The position numbers and the translations under genes are program-made. The notes beneath the pieces were generated by a model. It saw nothing but the letters and a program-made list of their open reading frames with translations, ran no database searches and had not been told where the DNA came from. From NCBI RefSeq assembly GCF_024722015.1, contig NZ_JANQBD010000002.1, positions 186,001-250,000 on the forward strand: 64,000 bases of DNA, read 5' to 3'. The stretch comes from Paenibacillus radicis (ex Xue et al. 2023) (GTDB lineage: Bacteria; Bacillota; Bacilli; Paenibacillales; NBRC-103111). Positions 51,290 through 60,240 of this stretch are shown one piece after another (within the stretch, counting starts at the first letter, position 1; each line of letters starts with the position of its first letter).

Positions 51290-51505
51290 CCATAATGAAT
51301 GAATCATGCATTAGTGGAAGTATTCGTTCCCCTATGGCATGGAAAGCACGACAAACAGAGAAATAACGGAAGACCTCGCTCCGTTCTCTCTCTGTTTGTC
51401 GCATAGTGTTCATCATTCGGCTCAGATAGCGGAATCCCGACTTCCGCTATTGTCTTACATTGAAGCCTGCAGATTAAATAACGGAATTTTCAGTTCCGCC
51501 TCGTC
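51290..51505. repeat. Diverged copy 3 of the dispersed repeat (hairpin half only)
   Basis: The order and spacing of the four GGAA/TTCC hairpins match copies 1 and 2 (for example AGCGGAA...TTCCGCTAT near 51425-51446 and ACGGAA...TTCCG near 51481-51499), but the sequences in loops and stems differ widely. The left half with GTCACC/GGTGAC stems is missing. The 280-bp stretch before it (51009-51289) shows no gene. Confidence 0.65.
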
Positions 51506-51517
51506 TTCTTATACTTT

Positions 51518-51622
51518 TCAGCGATTTTCATCATGTTTTTTTCTCCTAAACATTATTAGGCCAACGATAAGTACAACGGGAATCCCTAAAAATAATATGA
51601 TGTTATTCCAATGAATAAACAA
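51518..51622 (-). CDS. 34-residue single-span membrane protein
   Basis: A TTG start 8 bp after a perfect AAGGAGG begins a frame of 34 codons. The product is one transmembrane helix (NNIILFLGIPVVLIVGLIMF) with a short outer end MFIHW and a basic inner tail FRRKKHDENR, a normal positive-inside arrangement. It lies 63 bp after the GNAT gene stop in the same direction and may share its transcript. Small proteins of this kind often modify a larger membrane protein; no partner is evident. Confidence 0.65.
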   Translation of the reverse strand: MFIHWNNIILFLGIPVVLIVGLIMFRRKKHDENR

Positions 51623-51685
51623 TTATTGTACCTCCTTAAAGTTATTCAACTAAGATCAGAGGATCAATCAAAACAATGAATGAAA

Positions 51686-52114
51686 TTATTTCAACTTCTT
51701 ATTTAACATAACTTCATCATCTACTATATAGTTGCTTCGTACATATGTATTAATTGCAGCCTCGTTATCACTGCCTGTTAATACCTTGATTGTTTTGACA
51801 CCACGCAAAGAAAGCTGCTCTTCAAGAAAGGAAAGCAAGGATGTAGCAACGCCCTTCCTTCGTGCAGCTTCCTCAACATACATTTCAGTTATTTCACCAT
51901 AAGCATCCTTGTAGCAAAAAGATTTGAAGCTTTGAGCACAGGCAAAACCAATTACTTCGTCCGATAGGGTAGCCACGGCAACCAACTCATTGCAACTTTT
52001 CAAGCTCTCAACTATCTCCGTCACAGGACGTTTGTCTCCCCCATTAAACTTAAAATTTAAGCTGGAGAGCACATCCGCATCGTTTATAGTTGCCAATCTT
52101 ACATGAATAATCAT
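51686..52114 (-). CDS. GNAT-family N-acetyltransferase
   Basis: A 142-residue GNAT protein. The CoA motif is EITEMYVEEAARRKGVATSLLSFL (R-R-K-G-V-A), followed by TGSDNEAAINTYVRSNY as motif B. It resembles aminoglycoside 3-N- or 6'-type and other small acetyltransferases, but the acceptor cannot be assigned. The ATG at 52114 is chosen over a GTG three codons before, which lies too close to the GGGTG site. It is divergent from the GNAT gene at 52399. Confidence 0.87.
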   Translation of the reverse strand: MIIHVRLATINDADVLSSLNFKFNGGDKRPVTEIVESLKSCNELVAVATLSDEVIGFACAQSFKSFCYKDAYGEITEMYVEEAARRKGVATSLLSFLEEQLSLRGVKTIKVLTGSDNEAAINTYVRSNYIVDDEVMLNKKLK

Positions 52115-52310
52115 TAATTTCACCCATTTCTGAAAATAAGACGCTCCATTTCAATTTTATACTTCGCCTAACTTGGGAAGTTATCCTCTATTTATCCGTA
52201 AACCTGCCATTAAAATTAATTCTATGTACCTCGCCACCACAACATCCTTTACTGTACTGGAACCTAGAAGTACTCTTTTTGGGAGTGAAAAATGGTCTAG
52301 CAAAAAATCG

Positions 52311-52341
52311 GAATATTGGTACTTTTATATTGCCAATATTC
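52311..52341. promoter_or_regulatory. Inverted repeat upstream of the GNAT gene at 52399
   Basis: GAATATTGG and CCAATATTC are exact complements separated by 13 bp, 58 bp before the plus-strand GNAT start. This suits an operator or a leader hairpin. No U tract follows. Confidence 0.5.
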
Positions 52342-52398
52342 TTTGTATCCTAAATTACTAGTTACATGTATAAGGATAACAAAAAGGAGACAACGCCC

Positions 52399-52983
52399 AT
52401 GAAAGTTGAACCCGTAATTTTGCAAGGAGAAAGGGTAATTCTTGTTCCAATGGAATCTGCCCATACTAACCCGCTTTATGAAGCGCTGAAGGATCCGGAA
52501 ATATGGACGTATTCCCCTCCCGGTATGCGAAGTATAGACGATATGAAAAATTATGTGGATACTGCTTTAGAGGAACGAGCTAGAGGGGATGCCCTGCCTT
52601 TTGTCATTCGCGACCTGGAAACTGATCGTCTGGTAGGGACGACTAGATTTGCTGACATTTCCGCCCAGCATCGACATCTGGAAATCGGTTGGACAGCACT
52701 TGCCCGAGAAGTTTGGAGAACACGAGTGAATACCGAGTGCAAATATTTACTGCTGCAGCACTGTTTTGAGACATTGGGTACGGTCCGAGTGCAGCTTAAA
52801 GCCGATTCACGCAATACCCGCTCATTAAGAGCAATTGAGCGTATTGGCGCTATTTCGGAAGGAATACACCGAAGTCATCGAATTTTGAATGATGGCTACA
52901 TCAGAGACACAGTCTACTATAGCTTTATAGTATCAGACTGGCCCGAAGCGAAAATGAGGCTAGAAAAGATGCTGGTAGATTAG
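52399..52983 (+). CDS. GNAT acetyltransferase of the RimJ/RimL type
   Basis: A 194-residue GNAT protein: LQGERVILVPMESAHTNPLYEAL at the start (cited as residues 8-30), HRHLEIGWTALAREVWRTRVN in the CoA region, LLLQHCFETLGTVRVQLKADSRNTRS and the end IRDTVYYSFIVSDWPE. The layout is that of RimL-like enzymes which modify protein N-termini or small amines. GGAG lies 9 bp before the ATG; an earlier in-frame start has no ribosome site. A decayed paralogue lies at 53505-53737. Confidence 0.9.
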   Translation: MKVEPVILQGERVILVPMESAHTNPLYEALKDPEIWTYSPPGMRSIDDMKNYVDTALEERARGDALPFVIRDLETDRLVGTTRFADISAQHRHLEIGWTALAREVWRTRVNTECKYLLLQHCFETLGTVRVQLKADSRNTRSLRAIERIGAISEGIHRSHRILNDGYIRDTVYYSFIVSDWPEAKMRLEKMLVD

Positions 52984-53017
52984 ACTACCAGCGGCAACGA
53001 ATTCTCCTAGAGACCCT

Positions 53018-53377
53018 CTAATATTGAGGGTCACCTTTGATTTCAATTCGATTTCCCTCAGGATCAATAATAACTCCTATAGTCCCCCATTTGAAACTTT
53101 TTACCTCAACATTTACTCCACGTGCTTCGATCTCTGAAACGGCTAAGTCAAAATTATTAACGTTGAATCGGACTACAATCGGATTTTGTGATCTTGTTTT
53201 TTCTTTATCAGAAGCCACACCCTTGTCTTCAAGCATGAGATAACTGCCGCCGAAATCCAATATGGCTAAGTCCTCACCACGTTGACGGATTTTCATACCA
53301 AGTTGAACAGAATAAAAGCTTAATGCGGTTTCGTAATCCTCACAGAACAGAATAATACCCGTTTCTCTAATGTCCAT
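53018..53377 (-). CDS. VOC-family protein
   Basis: A 119-residue protein with the vicinal-oxygen-chelate fold: GIILFCEDYETALSFYSVQLGMKI, LAILDFGGSYLMLEDKG and the end IIDPEGNRIEIKGDP, where the final Glu is a usual metal ligand. It could be a lyase, dioxygenase-like enzyme or drug-binding protein. AGGTG lies 7 bp before the ATG. It converges with the GNAT gene at 52399 and stands alone. Confidence 0.87.
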   Translation of the reverse strand: MDIRETGIILFCEDYETALSFYSVQLGMKIRQRGEDLAILDFGGSYLMLEDKGVASDKEKTRSQNPIVVRFNVNNFDLAVSEIEARGVNVEVKSFKWGTIGVIIDPEGNRIEIKGDPQY

Positions 53378-53504
53378 TAGATATCACCTCAATTGGTTTG
53401 TTTACTCATCATAATGGATTTGCTTAAGGAAAACGTCAGTACAATGCAGTATCAGCATCTACGACTTAAGTCTCACAATGACCTTTTTTAAAAGACCGCA
53501 ACTA

Positions 53505-53737
53505 TTATTCAATTGCCTTGTTCAAGCTTCTTTGAAGCCGCTTCTCTAGATTCGTACGCAATTCAGGCCATTCTTCGGCGAGAATGGAGTAATAGGCTGT
53601 ATCCCGGATAGATCCATCACTAGCAGGAACATGTGCCCTGCGGACACCTTCAAAAGTTGCCCCAAGACGTTGTATGGCAGACCGAGAACGTGCGTTGCGA
53701 GCATCAGTCTTTAGCGTAACTCTAATCGTATGCAGGA
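53505..53737 (-). pseudogene. C-terminal remnant of a RimL-type GNAT gene
   Basis: The frame IRVTLKTDARNARSRSAIQRL (53726 downward) continues to IRDTAYYSILAEEWPELR and a normal stop at 53505. It matches the C-terminal half of the protein at 52399 (VRVQLKADSRNTRSLRAIERI, then IRDTVYYSFIVSDWPE). The N-terminal half, with most of the CoA site, is missing and no start codon with a ribosome site is seen. It is a decayed copy. Confidence 0.8.
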
Positions 53738-53901
53738 TTCGAACGCATGGGTAAGCATCAGGAGCTTTAATTGGATTTAATATACCATACAGTCAAGATC
53801 AGTCGAAGTATTTTAAAGCATCCACTCCAAATTATAAATGAGTCAATCCGAGTAATAGTGAGACTTATCCGGTTCCTAGAAAAAAATCACAAAAAATTGT
53901 A

Positions 53902-53930
53902 TTGACACCTTCAACTCTTAGTGGTAGCAT
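53902..53930 (+). promoter_or_regulatory. Promoter of the ABC-2 export operon
   Basis: TTGACA (53902-53907), a 17-bp spacer and TAGCAT (53925-53930). The start codon of the ATPase is 37 bp downstream. Confidence 0.8.
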
Positions 53931-53966
53931 TCTAAATCTGTCACTTCAAAATAGAAATGGAGGTAT

Positions 53967-54950
53967 ATGTTAGTGATAACAGTAAATGGAATCAAAAAAT
54001 CGTACCTGGTAGCCAAGCGCCCATCGGGTCTAAGGCATGTTATGAAATCGTTATTCCACCGAGAATACACAGTTGTGGAAGCGCTTCAAGACATTTCATT
54101 TTCCATCGCTCCCGGTGAAATTGTCGGTTACATCGGACCTAACGGCGCCGGTAAATCGACCACCATTAAGATCATGAGCGGCATTCTCGTCCCTGATCAG
54201 GGCACTTGCACGATCATGGGCTACACCCCTTGGCTTGATCGCGTCCCTTATGTAAAGAACATCGGAGTCGTGTTTGGACAGCGTACTCAGCTATGGTGGG
54301 ATGTGCCGGTCATGGATTCATTCGAGCTGCTGCGGGATATCTATAACATTCCACATAAGGAATACAAAGATAATCTCACCCTGCTTATTGAAACTTTAGA
54401 TCTGAACAGCATCATCCATACGCCGGTTCGGCAGCTGAGCCTCGGCCAACGGATGCGCTGCGAAATCGCGGCCTCTCTCCTTCATAGTCCCAGCATACTG
54501 TTTCTGGATGAACCTACTATTGGCCTCGATGCCGTTTCCAAGATCGCTGTTCGCCATTTTATTAAGACGATCAATAAGGAAAAGCACGTCACAGTCATCC
54601 TCACCACCCACGATATGAACGATATCGAAGCGCTCGCCGACCGGATTTTGTTAATCGGAAAAGGAAACCTGCTTTATGATGGTAGTGTTCAGGGCTTGCG
54701 CAGCCGATTTGGAACACGAAGGACGATAACGGCTGACTATCGCGAGAATAGCATACCTATAAATATTCCAGGAGCATCCTTGCTGTCCTGGACACCCGAC
54801 CGGGCGATTCTAAGTGTAGATACAGATCAGGTCATGATGTCGGAGGCGCTCACTAAGCTGTCCTCGCAGGTCGAGCTGCTGGATGTCACTATCGATACAC
54901 AGCCGATAGAAGATATCATTGTTCAAATGTATAAGGAGTACCAGCTATGA
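53967..54950 (+). CDS. ABC-2 exporter ATPase
   Basis: A 327-residue ABC ATPase. Walker A GPNGAGKSTTIKIMSG, signature LSLGQRMRCEIAASL, Walker B ILFLDEPTIGLD and the switch His in LTTHDMND are intact. The long N-terminal start (KSYLVAKRPSGLRHVMKSLFHRE) and C-terminal ~80-residue extension are typical of ATPases working with ABC-2/DUF990-type permeases. It drives export together with the next two genes; its stop overlaps the start of the first permease by 4 bp. The substrate is unknown. Confidence 0.93.
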   Translation: MLVITVNGIKKSYLVAKRPSGLRHVMKSLFHREYTVVEALQDISFSIAPGEIVGYIGPNGAGKSTTIKIMSGILVPDQGTCTIMGYTPWLDRVPYVKNIGVVFGQRTQLWWDVPVMDSFELLRDIYNIPHKEYKDNLTLLIETLDLNSIIHTPVRQLSLGQRMRCEIAASLLHSPSILFLDEPTIGLDAVSKIAVRHFIKTINKEKHVTVILTTHDMNDIEALADRILLIGKGNLLYDGSVQGLRSRFGTRRTITADYRENSIPINIPGASLLSWTPDRAILSVDTDQVMMSEALTKLSSQVELLDVTIDTQPIEDIIVQMYKEYQL

Positions 54951-55753
54951 TGAAAGCGTACATATCCGTTTTCAAGCTGCGTATCAGCAACGGGCTGCAA
55001 TACCGTGCCGCAGCATTAGCAGGCATCGGCACTCAATTTTTCTTTGGCTTCATGTTTATAATGATCTTTGAAGCGTTCTACGCTCATGCTATTCAAGAGC
55101 CGCCTATGACGCTTTCACAAGTCATAACCTATACGTGGCTCAAGCAAGCATTCCTTGTTTTTATCGTCTTGTGGCTTAGGGATAATGAGTTGTTCCAGCT
55201 TATAACCAGCGGCAATATAGCCTATGAATTGTGCAGACCCAATGACATCTACGGTTTCTGGTATGCCAAGCTTCTTGCCCAGCGATTATCAAGCGCCCTG
55301 CTTCGCTGTTTTCCGATCCTGATCGTTGTGTTTTTCCTGCCAGCCCCCTACGGACTTCAATTACCTCCTGATTTCATCTCGTTCCTGCTTTTTCTCGCTG
55401 TGCTTATCGTCGGATTATTAATGATCATAGCCATCTCGATGCTGATTTACATCTCTGTATTTGTAACGATGTCTCCTTCCGGCTCATTATTGCTGTTTAG
55501 TGTGTTCGGGGAATTTCTCGCCGGACTCATTATTCCCGTTCCTCTTATGCCAGGATGGATGCAGCAAATCGTATATTTGCTCCCGTTTCATTGGACTGCT
55601 GATTTTCCATTTCGCGTGTTTACAGGCAATCTTTCCAAATCCGAAGCTGTGACTGGGCTGGGCATTCAGATCGTATGGTTGGCCGCACTAATTACCTTCG
55701 GTAAATTCGCTATGAGCAAAGCGCTTAAACGTGTTGTTGTACAGGGAGGGTAA
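54947..55753 (+). CDS. ABC-2-type exporter permease (first)
   Basis: A 268-residue membrane protein with six hydrophobic segments. The start LRISNGLQYRAAALAGIGTQFFFG and the LWLRDNELFQLITSGNIAYELCRPND segment (cited as residues ~78-103) are typical of the ABC-2 permeases once called DUF990. It would form a heterodimeric channel with the next gene, powered by the ATPase. It starts 4 bp before the ATPase stop. Confidence 0.9.
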   Translation: MMKAYISVFKLRISNGLQYRAAALAGIGTQFFFGFMFIMIFEAFYAHAIQEPPMTLSQVITYTWLKQAFLVFIVLWLRDNELFQLITSGNIAYELCRPNDIYGFWYAKLLAQRLSSALLRCFPILIVVFFLPAPYGLQLPPDFISFLLFLAVLIVGLLMIIAISMLIYISVFVTMSPSGSLLLFSVFGEFLAGLIIPVPLMPGWMQQIVYLLPFHWTADFPFRVFTGNLSKSEAVTGLGIQIVWLAALITFGKFAMSKALKRVVVQGG

Positions 55754-55758
55754 TCCGA

Positions 55759-56541
55759 ATGAAACTTTATTTTCAGTACATGCTGCTCCTGTTCAAATCG
55801 CAATTGCAGTATCGAGCTTCATTCCTGCTGCTAACACTCGGGCAGTGCCTGACACCTTTTACAGTGTTTGCCGGTCTGTACTTTATGTTTGAAAGATTCG
55901 GACAGATCGAAGGATGGACGTTCTATGAGGTGGCTTTATGCTTCGCAGTAACGCATATGGCTTTTTCAATTACGGAATGCTTTGCGCGGGGGTTCGACGT
56001 TTTCTCCAGTCTTGTCATAAGCGGTGACTTTGATCGACTGCTCGTTCGGCCCAGGAGCACCGTCGTTCAGGTATTCGGTTCCCGCTTCGAATTTGCTAGA
56101 GTAGGACGTTTGTTTCTGAGTTTCATTGTTTTAATCTGGGCTACCTTCAATATCCAGATCGATTGGACGCTGCTTAAACTTATAGCACTTCTATTGATGA
56201 TTGCGGGGGGAGTCGCTATATTTACCGGTATTTTCATTCTAGCTGCCTCTATCTGCTTCTGGACGGTACAGGGGCTGGAAATAGCTAACATATTCACCGA
56301 CGGCGGACGCGAGATGACGCAATATCCATTGAACATTTACCACAAATGGGTAAGCCGTTTTTTCACCTTTGTCATTCCATTCGGTTGCGTAAACTACTTA
56401 CCGCTGTTATACATTCTCGGCCGTGATGGTGAAAGACATGCGCTGTATGCTTTTATCCCGTTGGCTGGAGTTATCTTCCTTGTGCCCTGCCTGTATGTGT
56501 GGAAAATCGGGGTGGCTCATTACCGCTCGACAGGCTCTTGA
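55759..56541 (+). CDS. ABC-2-type exporter permease (second)
   Basis: A 260-residue membrane protein of the same family: LLFKSQLQYRASFLLLTLGQCLTPF, GFDVFSSLVISGDFDRLLVRPRST and YPLNIYHKWVSRFFTFVIPFG are family features. The loop GDFDRLLVRPRS corresponds to GNIAYELCRPND in the first permease. It follows that gene by 5 bp and closes the three-gene operon. A terminator lies 50 bp downstream. Confidence 0.9.
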   Translation: MKLYFQYMLLLFKSQLQYRASFLLLTLGQCLTPFTVFAGLYFMFERFGQIEGWTFYEVALCFAVTHMAFSITECFARGFDVFSSLVISGDFDRLLVRPRSTVVQVFGSRFEFARVGRLFLSFIVLIWATFNIQIDWTLLKLIALLLMIAGGVAIFTGIFILAASICFWTVQGLEIANIFTDGGREMTQYPLNIYHKWVSRFFTFVIPFGCVNYLPLLYILGRDGERHALYAFIPLAGVIFLVPCLYVWKIGVAHYRSTGS

Positions 56542-56590
56542 TGGATGAAGACTCCCAGCTTAATAATCGGCTATTCTCTGTAATATAAGT

Positions 56591-56627
56591 AAGCGTCAAA
56601 TGTCCTTGGCGAGCGACTTTGACGCTT
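56591..56627 (+). terminator. Terminator of the ABC-2 operon
   Basis: AAGCGTCAAA and TTTGACGCTT form a 10-bp stem with a 17-base loop, followed by AUAUUUC. It is 50 bp after the last permease and 30 bp from the convergent GNAT gene stop. Confidence 0.75.
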
Positions 56628-56656
56628 ATATTTCTCCATCATTTTAATTGGTTAAA

Positions 56657-57175
56657 CTATGTCCTTTGAGTTTGGAACACAAATACAGGCCCATTCCACC
56701 TACTATTTTGTATCATTTCCTCTTGGAATGTACCGTCACTCTTGTATTCTTTAATCACATTCCTCCAGAACTCATAAGCATTTTTATTAGACAAAGTTTG
56801 CCTGATCTCCCAAGTACCATGAAACTGTTCAAATAACAAAAGGGCAACTTCTTTGCCCACTCCCTTCCGTCTGTATTTCCGCATAATAAAGAAGTCGGAT
56901 ATTACGTTTGTCACCTCTGCCGAACTGAGTTTCATGTATTCTGTAGGAACATCGAGACTCACCAAAGCAAATCCCGCAATCTCCCCATCCACTTTGACTA
57001 TAAAGGGGCGCCGATATTCATCTGTCCATTGATGGTCAAAGTATTTGTATAAGTAGAATCCATGATTGTTTAAAGCATGTCCATCAAATTCACTGCTGTC
57101 ATAACGGTACAACTGAATAAGATTATACAGAATGGTTTTATCTTCATATGGAAGTAAAGATAATTCTATTTTCAT
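56657..57175 (-). CDS. GNAT-family N-acetyltransferase
   Basis: A 172-residue GNAT protein. DFFIMRKYRRKGVGKEVALLLF is the CoA motif (R-R-K-G-V-G), and LSNKNAYEFWRNVIKEYK is the motif B region. The long first part (YNLIQLYRYDSSEFDGHAL) shapes an acceptor site that I cannot assign. GGAG lies 9 bp before the ATG. It converges with the ABC-2 operon and is transcribed alone. Confidence 0.87.
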   Translation of the reverse strand: MKIELSLLPYEDKTILYNLIQLYRYDSSEFDGHALNNHGFYLYKYFDHQWTDEYRRPFIVKVDGEIAGFALVSLDVPTEYMKLSSAEVTNVISDFFIMRKYRRKGVGKEVALLLFEQFHGTWEIRQTLSNKNAYEFWRNVIKEYKSDGTFQEEMIQNSRWNGPVFVFQTQRT

Positions 57176-57253
57176 GTATGAGCACTCCCTCCTATAATTA
57201 GCGATAGTTTACCATATCCGATGTAGTAGAGTACGTTTATAACTAAAAAATAC

Positions 57254-57287
57254 AAAAACATCGTATCTTTTTCGATGCGATGTTTTT
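57254..57287 (-). terminator. Terminator after the SLH propeller gene
   Basis: AAAAACATCG and CGATGTTTTT pair, with inner ATC/GAT pairs, and the minus strand continues with UUUUUGUAUUUUUU. It lies 29 bp after the stop of the gene at 57316. Confidence 0.88.
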
Positions 57288-57315
57288 GTTTATGAAAATA
57301 TTCCTTCACTACGTA

Positions 57316-59325
57316 CTATTTTCTGACCTTTAACATCCGGACGATAGCCGAGGCAGCTTCAGCGCGGGTGGATAGCACCTGAGGAGCAAATTTCTTGTCA
57401 GTAATTCCCCCCACAATGATGATCCCGGTCTCCTCGGCTGTGGATACCGCGATTTTCGCCCAATCCGGAATATCCGCTTCGTCGGCATAGTTGGTCTTAC
57501 TCGCTTTGCCAGCAGGGAGACCGGAGGAACGGATGACCATAGCAATCATTTCAGCGTGAGTAATGTTCGCATTCGGCCGAAATGTGCCATCCTCATAACC
57601 GCTTATTATTCGGAGCTGTACAGCCTGTGCCACCGGTTGGACGGCCCAAACTCCGATTTCGTCCTTATCCTCGAAAGCAAGCGTAGTACCCTCCACCACC
57701 GGTTTCAATCCTCTTATGAGCATGGCCGTAAACTCGGCGCGTGTTACACTCGCATTCGGCCTGAAGGTGCCGTCCGCGTAACCGTTAACGAATCCGAGAT
57801 CCACTGCTTTCGCGATCTCCACGCTCGCCCAATGTCCCGAGATATCGGAAAAGTTTGACGTAACGCTAGTATCCCGAGCTGGAAGCTTGCTACCTGGAAT
57901 TCCACTTACGGTTACGGTACAATCTGCGATGAATCCCCCATCCTCCGCCTTCACGGTTATTTTTGCCGTACCCGCTGCGATCCCTGTAACTTTTCCCGTA
58001 CTATCCACCGCAGCCACTGCACTATCGCTGCTGCTCCATTTCACCTGTTTGTTCGTTGCTTTCTCAGGGACAATCGATGCCGTCAATGCTTCGCTGTCTC
58101 CCGCTTGCAGGTTCAATGTTTTCTTATTCAAGCTGACGCTGCTTGCGGCGACAGTGCCAAGCGCGTACAATATTTTCCTTCCTGCCACATAGACCGTACC
58201 ATCGCTTCCGGCAGCAGGGATTTTATCTCCAATTCCATCGGCGACATATCCCCATTTTACTTTCCCAATTGTGTCAATCGCATAGAGTACATTGTTATCT
58301 GATGCCGCATAGATCATATTTTCATCTGCTGTCACCGGAGTTTTAATTAGCTTAACATTATTGCCAATGTCCAAAAACCATTTCCTTGTACCAATCGGAT
58401 TCTCGGCAACCAGTTTCTTATCAAACGCGATATAATAAGTCCCGTCAGCTCCGGCACCCGGCGCGGATAAGGATCGAAAATCATTCGTCGTCCATTTATT
58501 CGTGCCATCCGGATTAATAGCATAAAATGCAGCTCCCTTATTGATTGTATAGGATCCGGCATAAATGCTACCCTCACTTCCAATCAGAGGAGAAGCAACT
58601 ATCGGCTGCGTACTAAATGTCCATTTCTTGACTCCATTCGGTTTGATCGCATAAAGGTTGCCGCCGGTTGCTCCGACATAAATCGTTCCATCCGATCCAA
58701 CGGCGGGAGAAAATACGGTGGCGCCTTCTGTAATATAATCCCATTTGGGCTTCCCGTCCGGATTAATGGCATACAGTCTTCGGTTGTCGGATCCTCCTGC
58801 GAAGATCGTACCATCTCCCCCAATGGCCGGTGAAGAAAACACTTCAAGGGCCTTGATACTATTCCCACCCCTTATGAACTCCCATTTCACTTTTCTCCCG
58901 ATCGGATCAATGGCATACAATTTATGAGTACTGGTAGAATTATCCATAACATTTACGTAGATCGTACCATCTGAGCCAATAACCGGTGTGCCATAGGGTG
59001 CAGCCCCCAATAAAGTCTCCCACTTTTTCGTTCCGTCCGGGTTAATCGCATACAGCTTTTTATTGTCCGCACCCACATAGATCGTTCCATCTGAAACAAT
59101 CACAGGGGAAGTGGATATGTTAGCCTCAATGTTATTGAACTCCCAACGTACTACTGCTGTCGGATATCCCTTAGGATCAAGTTTTGGATCGAGCCCTTCA
59201 ATCGCTGCGGCAGAGCTGGGGAGCAGTCCTGAAACCGACACAACAGCCGATAAGGCAAATACCCCTATTTTCCATCTAAGGTTTAAAATGCGGATCAACT
59301 CCTTTTCCAGCTCATTCGATTTCAC
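57316..59325 (-). CDS. SLH-anchored PQQ-type propeller protein with Ig-like domain
   Basis: A 669-residue exported protein. The N-terminal signal (IGVFALSAVVSVSGLLPSSAAA) is preceded by a long charged stretch. Residues ~55-385 are PQQ/BamB-like propeller blades with the repeat SDGTIYVGADNKKLYAINPDG and many near copies. Residues ~390-470 form a BIG2-type Ig-like domain (SSDSAVAAVDSTGKVTGIAAG). Residues ~485-669 are three SLH repeats (FSDISGHWASVEIAKAVD, NGYADGTFRPNASVTRAEF and so on). It would sit on the wall through SLH. The start at GTG 59325 (AGGG 7 bp upstream) is tentative; an ATT near the signal (59281) has AAAGGAG upstream. It is co-transcribed with the stalk-domain gene, 72 bp before it. 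Confidence 0.9.
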   Translation of the reverse strand: MKSNELEKELIRILNLRWKIGVFALSAVVSVSGLLPSSAAAIEGLDPKLDPKGYPTAVVRWEFNNIEANISTSPVIVSDGTIYVGADNKKLYAINPDGTKKWETLLGAAPYGTPVIGSDGTIYVNVMDNSTSTHKLYAIDPIGRKVKWEFIRGGNSIKALEVFSSPAIGGDGTIFAGGSDNRRLYAINPDGKPKWDYITEGATVFSPAVGSDGTIYVGATGGNLYAIKPNGVKKWTFSTQPIVASPLIGSEGSIYAGSYTINKGAAFYAINPDGTNKWTTNDFRSLSAPGAGADGTYYIAFDKKLVAENPIGTRKWFLDIGNNVKLIKTPVTADENMIYAASDNNVLYAIDTIGKVKWGYVADGIGDKIPAAGSDGTVYVAGRKILYALGTVAASSVSLNKKTLNLQAGDSEALTASIVPEKATNKQVKWSSSDSAVAAVDSTGKVTGIAAGTAKITVKAEDGGFIADCTVTVSGIPGSKLPARDTSVTSNFSDISGHWASVEIAKAVDLGFVNGYADGTFRPNASVTRAEFTAMLIRGLKPVVEGTTLAFEDKDEIGVWAVQPVAQAVQLRIISGYEDGTFRPNANITHAEMIAMVIRSSGLPAGKASKTNYADEADIPDWAKIAVSTAEETGIIIVGGITDKKFAPQVLSTRAEAASAIVRMLKVRK

Positions 59326-59397
59326 AGCAATGCCCTACATGACGCCGTCAATAGCTGTTTTCACGTTTTAAGTCTTTGATCAATAACAAGCTTCTCC

Positions 59398-60156
59398 TTA
59401 TTTGGTTTTTGTCTCATTCAAGCTATCCTTAGCGGTTGGATCCCCATTATCAAAAAAAGAAGTGTCCAAAAGCCTCGCATAAATATACGGGTTTAAATTA
59501 GGGCTTTGTACATGAATTTTGACTTTTTCAAGACCTTCTACATTATAAATCAGCCGCTTTACATTGTCCTCCGGACTAACGGTTTGCTTATCGAGGACAG
59601 TGAGGGCTGCGTTTCCTGCAGAATCACTCGCGTTATAGAGCGCAAAGTCCACCTCATGTTCTCCGGGACTTATGACGGCAGCATCCAGGACAAGGCGCTT
59701 ATATTTTCGGTCAATTGTAAAAATAACATCTCCGTACTGGTCAATCTTTAAAACTTCCTGAAACTTTTTATTTTTCACCAACGTTTCTTTCGGGTCTTTG
59801 GACAGAATGGCATAGATGTTGTCAATCTCCATCGGCATGGCAAAGATCGGCGTTTTTTCTCCCGGCTTGCCTCCAATGTAAATTTTTTGGCTCGCAGCAT
59901 CATAATCAATTTGTATTTTTAACGCTTCAGCCAAGGCACGGACAGGCAAATAATTGCTTCCTTCATAATGAATCGCCGTTAGCGGGTTCCCGGATTCGTC
60001 TTTGGGCTGCCATAAATCTCCTTTTAGCACAAATGACACACCGCGGTTAAAAAATGCGTTGATCGGCTCCAAATTGACCGCCGCATAAGCAGATCCAAAA
60101 GAGCTGGAAATAACAGCGGTAATAAATACTAGAATCATAACCATTTTCTTATTCAA
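59398..60156 (-). CDS. Secreted stalk-domain protein
   Basis: A 252-residue protein with a signal peptide (MVMILVFITAVISSSFGSAYAA) and a copper-amine-oxidase-type stalk domain (FFNRGVSFVLKGDLW, then NYLPVRALAEALKIQIDYDAAS, residues ~30-95). The C-terminal part (residues ~105-252) is beta-rich and I cannot assign it. The start is a TTG 7 bp after AGGGTG, giving a leader of only ~27 bases from the SARP-type promoter at 60190-60225. It precedes the SLH propeller gene and both are likely to act at the cell surface. Confidence 0.88.
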   Translation of the reverse strand: MNKKMVMILVFITAVISSSFGSAYAAVNLEPINAFFNRGVSFVLKGDLWQPKDESGNPLTAIHYEGSNYLPVRALAEALKIQIDYDAASQKIYIGGKPGEKTPIFAMPMEIDNIYAILSKDPKETLVKNKKFQEVLKIDQYGDVIFTIDRKYKRLVLDAAVISPGEHEVDFALYNASDSAGNAALTVLDKQTVSPEDNVKRLIYNVEGLEKVKIHVQSPNLNPYIYARLLDTSFFDNGDPTAKDSLNETKTK

Positions 60157-60189
60157 TTACTTTCACCCTTTCGTCTTATATTCAGATTC

Positions 60190-60225
60190 ATTCTAAAGCA
60201 GGGAGCGCTTCAAAAGCGCTTCAAA
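60190..60225 (-). promoter_or_regulatory. SARP-type promoter of the surface operon
   Basis: On the minus strand two perfect 11-bp tandem repeats, TTTGAAGCGCT (60225-60215 and 60214-60204), are followed by 8 bp (CCCTGCTT) and the -10 box TAGAAT (60195-60190). No -35 box is present in the usual place; the repeats occupy it. This spacing (11-bp period, 8 bp to the -10) is the one described for Streptomyces SARP activators. The regulator gene at 60609 encodes such a protein. Confidence 0.8.
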
Positions 60226-60240
60226 ATGGGGAATTTATGT

